Below, one piece after another: positions 61,180 through 64,000 of a DNA stretch of 64,000 nt. Below the pieces are notes generated by a model, which did not search any database, was not told where the DNA came from, and worked only from the letters and a program-made list of their open reading frames with translations. Both the position numbers and the translations under genes were made by a program. The stretch lies in assembly GCA_003327455.1 (NCBI GenBank), contig QOQU01000010.1:79737-143736 (forward strand). Direction: 5' to 3'. Numbering within the stretch: position 1 is the first letter of the stretch; every line of letters begins with the position of its first letter. Source of the stretch: Anaerolineae bacterium (GTDB taxonomy: Bacteria; Chloroflexota; Anaerolineae; Anaerolineales; UBA4823).

Positions 61180-61236
61180 GCCTAACACCGGCTGCAGCGG
61201 ACGCTCGCTTCGCTCGCGCCGCTAAAGCCAGAGTTC
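61180..61236 (+). repeat. attC site 5, right end altered
   Basis: GCCTAAC at the left and a stem GGCT-g-CAGCGG/CCGCT-AA-AGCC with one extrahelical base. Instead of GTTAGGC the right end reads GTTCACG, running into the 47-bp repeat. The change begins at the GTT crossover point. Confidence 0.65.
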
Positions 61237-61273
61237 ACGATCTGGAGCGGAGGGAAAACCATCTCTTTTGAAG
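61227..61273 (+). repeat. Right 47-bp direct repeat flanking the integron
   Basis: Starts GCCAGAGTTCACG and matches 53269-53315 with three differences. It overlaps the end of attC 5. Confidence 0.85.
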
Positions 61274-61560
61274 CCAGGTAATTCAAGCCGCTGGGGCTCA
61301 GCCTCAAGCCCCTTGCCGAAGAAAGAATATTGCCAAATTAAATCATAATACTTCATTATCTTGTCAACCATAATCTATCCTTTGAACATTGGATAAAGCC
61401 CCCTAATTAAGACTATTGCAATAAATCATACCTGATTTATCTGATGACACAAAGCATATTCGAACAAGGAAAGGAATCCCTTGCTTTTTTGGCATTTCCC
61501 TGTCAAAATAAACTGAACCAGAGTCTCGATCGAATACCACCAAAGGAAAGGGAATAAGTT

Positions 61561-63486
61561 ATGACTGCCTCGAAAAAAAATCTCGCCAGACAGCCAGTAG
61601 AATATAAACCCCTGAAACGCGTCTTCCCCGTACCTTCCGACATCGAAATTGCCCAAGCAGCCGAACTCAAACCCATTCGACAGATTGCGGCTGAATGTGG
61701 CATTTTGGAAGACGAGCTCGAACTGCACGGCAATTACATCGCAAAGGTCAAACTTGAGATTCTCGAAAGACTCAAAGACGTGCCGGATGGAATCTATATT
61801 GACGTCACGGCAATCACCCCCACGCCTTTGGGCGAAGGGAAGACCACCACCACCATGGGCTTGAGTCAGGCGTTAGGCGCTCATCTCAAGAAGAACGTTT
61901 TTACCTGCATTCGTCAACCAAGCCAGGGCCCAACATTTGGCATCAAGGGTGGTGCTGCTGGCGGTGGGTATAGCCAGGTGATCCCAATGGAGGATTTCAA
62001 CCTGCATCTGACCGGTGATATTCATGCCATTACCGCCGCCAACAATCTACTTGCCGCAGCGATTGACGCGCGCATGTTCCACGAAGCCCAACAAGATGAC
62101 GAAAAACTCTTCAACGCCCTCTGCCCTCCTGACAAGCAAGGAAAACGGCGCTTTTCGCCTTCAATGCTCCGTCGCTTGAAGAAATTGGGCATCGACAAGA
62201 CGGATCCGAACGAACTGACTCCAGAAGAGCGCAGCCGCTTTGCCCGTCTGGATATTGATCCCGATTCCATCACCTGGCGCCGCGTGGTAGACACCAATGA
62301 CCGCTTCCTGCGTGAAATTGAGATCGGTTTGGGTCCAGAAGAAAAAGGGATGACCCGCCGCACCGGCTTTGACATTACGGTTGCCAGCGAAATCATGGCA
62401 ATCTTAGCCCTGACAACCGACCTCGCCGACATGCGCGAACGCCTCGGTCGCATTGTCATTGGCACCAATCGTAAAGGGGAAGCCATAACAGCCGAAGATT
62501 TGGGTGTTGCTGGCGCCTTAACCGTCTTGATGAAAGATGCTATCAAACCAACCCTGATGCAGAGTCTTGAGGGGACACCCGTTTTTGTCCACGCCGGACC
62601 GTTTGCCAACATTGCCCATGGCAACAGCTCGATTATCGCCGATCGGATTGCTCTTAAGCTCGCCGATTATGTGGTCACCGAGTCTGGCTTCGGGGCAGAC
62701 ATCGGCATGGAGAAATTCTTCAATATCAAGTGCCGTTACTCCGGCTTGATTCCGAACGTCGTGGTCCTGGTTGCCACAGTGCGAGCTTTGAAGATGCACG
62801 GTGGCGGTCCAAAAGTTGTCGCAGGCAAGCCCCTCGATCCAGCCTACACGGATGAGAACTTAGAGTTGCTCAAGGCCGGGTTGGGCAATATGCAACATCA
62901 CATCAAGAACGTGCTCAAGTTTGGCATCCCCTGTGTTGTAGCCGTCAACTCGTTTGCCACCGATACCGAAAAAGAAGTCCAGTTGGTGCGCGAAGCAGCG
63001 CTGGAAGCCGGCGCGGATGATGCCTGCGTCTGCACGCACTGGATGCACGGCGGTGAAGGAGCCGTTGCCCTGGCTGAAGCGGTGGTGAAGGCTGCCGAAA
63101 AACCCAGCAACTTCAAATTCCTGTATCCACTGGACATCCCCATCAAAGATAAAATCGAGATCATCTGCAAAGAAATCTATGGCGCAGATGGGGTCGAGTA
63201 TCTCCCCGAAGCTGAAAAGAAGATCGAACTATACACCCGCCTGGGGTTCGATAAATTACCGATCTGCATGGCAAAAACCCATCTCAGCCTTAGCCACGAT
63301 CCATCTTTGAAAGGCGTCCCCAAAGGCTTCATCGTACCGATCCGCGATATCCGGGCCTCGGTTGGCGCAGGCTTCCTCTACCCCTTGTTGGGTGAGATGC
63401 GCACCATGCCAGGCTTACCCACCCGCCCGGTCTTTTATGATGTCGATCTTGACCTGACCACCGGCAGAGTGGTTGGCCTGTTCTAA
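61561..63486 (+). CDS. fhs: Formate-tetrahydrofolate ligase
   Basis: A 641-residue enzyme with the ATP loop [52 protein letters not shown], and [11 protein letters not shown] near the C-terminus. It makes 10-formyltetrahydrofolate from formate. It is longer than the common bacterial enzyme (about 556 residues) and includes [18 protein letters not shown], a segment I associate with the long form found as the C-terminal domain of eukaryotic C1-THF synthase. Confidence 0.95.
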   Translation: MTASKKNLARQPVEYKPLKRVFPVPSDIEIAQAAELKPIRQIAAECGILEDELELHGNYIAKVKLEILERLKDVPDGIYIDVTAITPTPLGEGKTTTTMGLSQALGAHLKKNVFTCIRQPSQGPTFGIKGGAAGGGYSQVIPMEDFNLHLTGDIHAITAANNLLAAAIDARMFHEAQQDDEKLFNALCPPDKQGKRRFSPSMLRRLKKLGIDKTDPNELTPEERSRFARLDIDPDSITWRRVVDTNDRFLREIEIGLGPEEKGMTRRTGFDITVASEIMAILALTTDLADMRERLGRIVIGTNRKGEAITAEDLGVAGALTVLMKDAIKPTLMQSLEGTPVFVHAGPFANIAHGNSSIIADRIALKLADYVVTESGFGADIGMEKFFNIKCRYSGLIPNVVVLVATVRALKMHGGGPKVVAGKPLDPAYTDENLELLKAGLGNMQHHIKNVLKFGIPCVVAVNSFATDTEKEVQLVREAALEAGADDACVCTHWMHGGEGAVALAEAVVKAAEKPSNFKFLYPLDIPIKDKIEIICKEIYGADGVEYLPEAEKKIELYTRLGFDKLPICMAKTHLSLSHDPSLKGVPKGFIVPIRDIRASVGAGFLYPLLGEMRTMPGLPTRPVFYDVDLDLTTGRVVGLF

Positions 63487-63502
63487 ATTTGATCCATTGA
63501 TC

Positions 63503-63590
63503 CTGCCCGATCACTCGGGCAGCGATATACCCTTAACGCTTCCCTCCCGCCCCTCTGGCTCAGGCGCAAGCTGGTGCCCGGAGGGGCGGG
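63503..63590 (+). terminator. Two hairpins after fhs
   Basis: CTGCCCGA-TCAC-TCGGGCAG (63503-63522) and CCCGCCCCTC/GAGGGGCGGG (63546-63590). Neither is followed by a long T run, so termination is probable but not typical. Confidence 0.55.
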
Positions 63591-63770
63591 TTAATCCATC
63601 TCCCTGCAGGCGAGGGGATGGGGGTTAGGATCTATTTTCGCCCTCCAGGCACCTTGACGCCGATGCAATTATCCCTCACCTCCAAGCCAGCGTTATCTTC
63701 CTCTTTCCCTAATAAATCTGTAAGGTTTAATCCACCGTTTTGGGTCTAAAATAATATAGCATGGAGGCGT

Positions 63771-64000
63771 ATGCCCTTAGACAGGTATAATATATTCCAC
63801 GAGTTTTTGTCGGGAAAGGATGCCCGTATAGGTACTATGTCATGGATGAAATTGGATGGGATAGAACCGTGCAGAGAGACTGTCGAAAAACTAATTTTTG
63901 AGAGAGCCACCACCCCTGAATTGCTTGCTAGATACGGCTCTTCGCCCCCAGATGGTCAGATTGGCCTCGCCTCTCCCCCATTTTTGGGTCAGCACAACCC
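63771..64000 (+). CDS. Hypothetical protein, 3' end outside the window
   Basis: The frame is open from the ATG at 63771, with GGAGG three bases upstream, to the window edge (76 codons). ATAATATAG just before could be a -10 region. The visible part (MPLDRYNIFHEFLSGK) matches no family I recognise. Confidence 0.5.
   Translation, partial: MPLDRYNIFHEFLSGKDARIGTMSWMKLDGIEPCRETVEKLIFERATTPELLARYGSSPPDGQIGLASPPFLGQHN

Larger units (their letters stand above)
61064..61560. other. End of integron and upstream region of fhs
   Basis: No gene. It contains an incomplete attC (61180-61236), the right direct repeat, an AT-rich stretch, a hairpin CAAGG/CCTTG followed by T6 (about 61468-61494) that could be a terminator or attenuator, and GGAAAGGGAA before the fhs start. 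Confidence 0.55.

Noticed and set aside
60789..61271. Open frame downstream of the PLP enzyme start
   Set aside because: It is an alternative frame within the enzyme gene and the attC; only its last codons match the kinase tail through the direct repeat.

Overview
The window looks like a genome of the phylum Chloroflexota, probably class Anaerolineae. Reasons: a Tad/Flp pilus locus without an outer-membrane secretin, a secreted protein ending in the YLPLVVK-type tail common in this phylum, long Thr/Pro linkers, a bacterial Elp3, and ordinary housekeeping genes of moderate G+C. The taxon is inference; no rRNA gene is present.

From 1 to about 40.1 kb lies an accessory element that starts outside the window and ends next to a tRNA-Cys/Gly/Phe cluster (40118-40372). 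Its left arm carries, on the minus strand, a Rad52/DdrA-like protein, an ArdC-like antirestriction protein, a 37-residue peptide and a secreted protein. These genes are separated by a repeated structured leader built on a tRNA-like T-loop hairpin. Next comes a Tad-like pilus locus in two convergent transcription units. The short plus unit (3452-6469) encodes a Flp pilin, TadE/G-like proteins and accessories. The minus unit (26136-6980, about 19 kb) encodes lipoproteins, a VirB4/HerA-like ATPase with a Ser/Gly/His/Trp-rich insert, CpaB, CpaE, CpaF, large beta-helix and Ig-like surface proteins, TadB, TadC, a methyltransferase, an amidase and a prepilin peptidase. Both units start from nearly the same promoter plus leader, which contains a potential terminator. 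The combination reads as a pilus or DNA-transfer apparatus carried by an integrative plasmid or ICE.

From 26.3 to 38.6 kb is the replication, partition and recombination module: RNase HI, glycosyltransferase, tyrosine recombinase, VRR-NUC nuclease, DnaC-like loader, two replication-type HTH proteins, iteron-like repeats, an RHH protein, ParA, SSB and many very small proteins. From 38.56 to 39.57 kb there is no convincing gene. This stretch holds a large structured region with a tRNA-like 3' part, an overlapping antisense RNA pair and an operator-promoter. An excisionase-type HTH gene closes the element.

From 40.1 to 53.3 kb is chromosome: MBL-fold hydrolase, MutY, M19 dipeptidase, ferredoxin-NADP reductase, an M16 protease pair, AcpS, phosphoesterase, Elp3 and a ROK kinase. 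From 53.3 to 61.3 kb is an integron: a divergent IntI-type integrase, an attI region and five cassettes (DUF4352-like lipoprotein, ABC exporter pair, beta-propeller lipoprotein, PIN toxin-like pair with an amber codon, Cys/Met PLP enzyme), with four complete attC sites and one incomplete one. The unit is flanked by imperfect 47-bp direct repeats. Formate-tetrahydrofolate ligase and one partial gene end the window.
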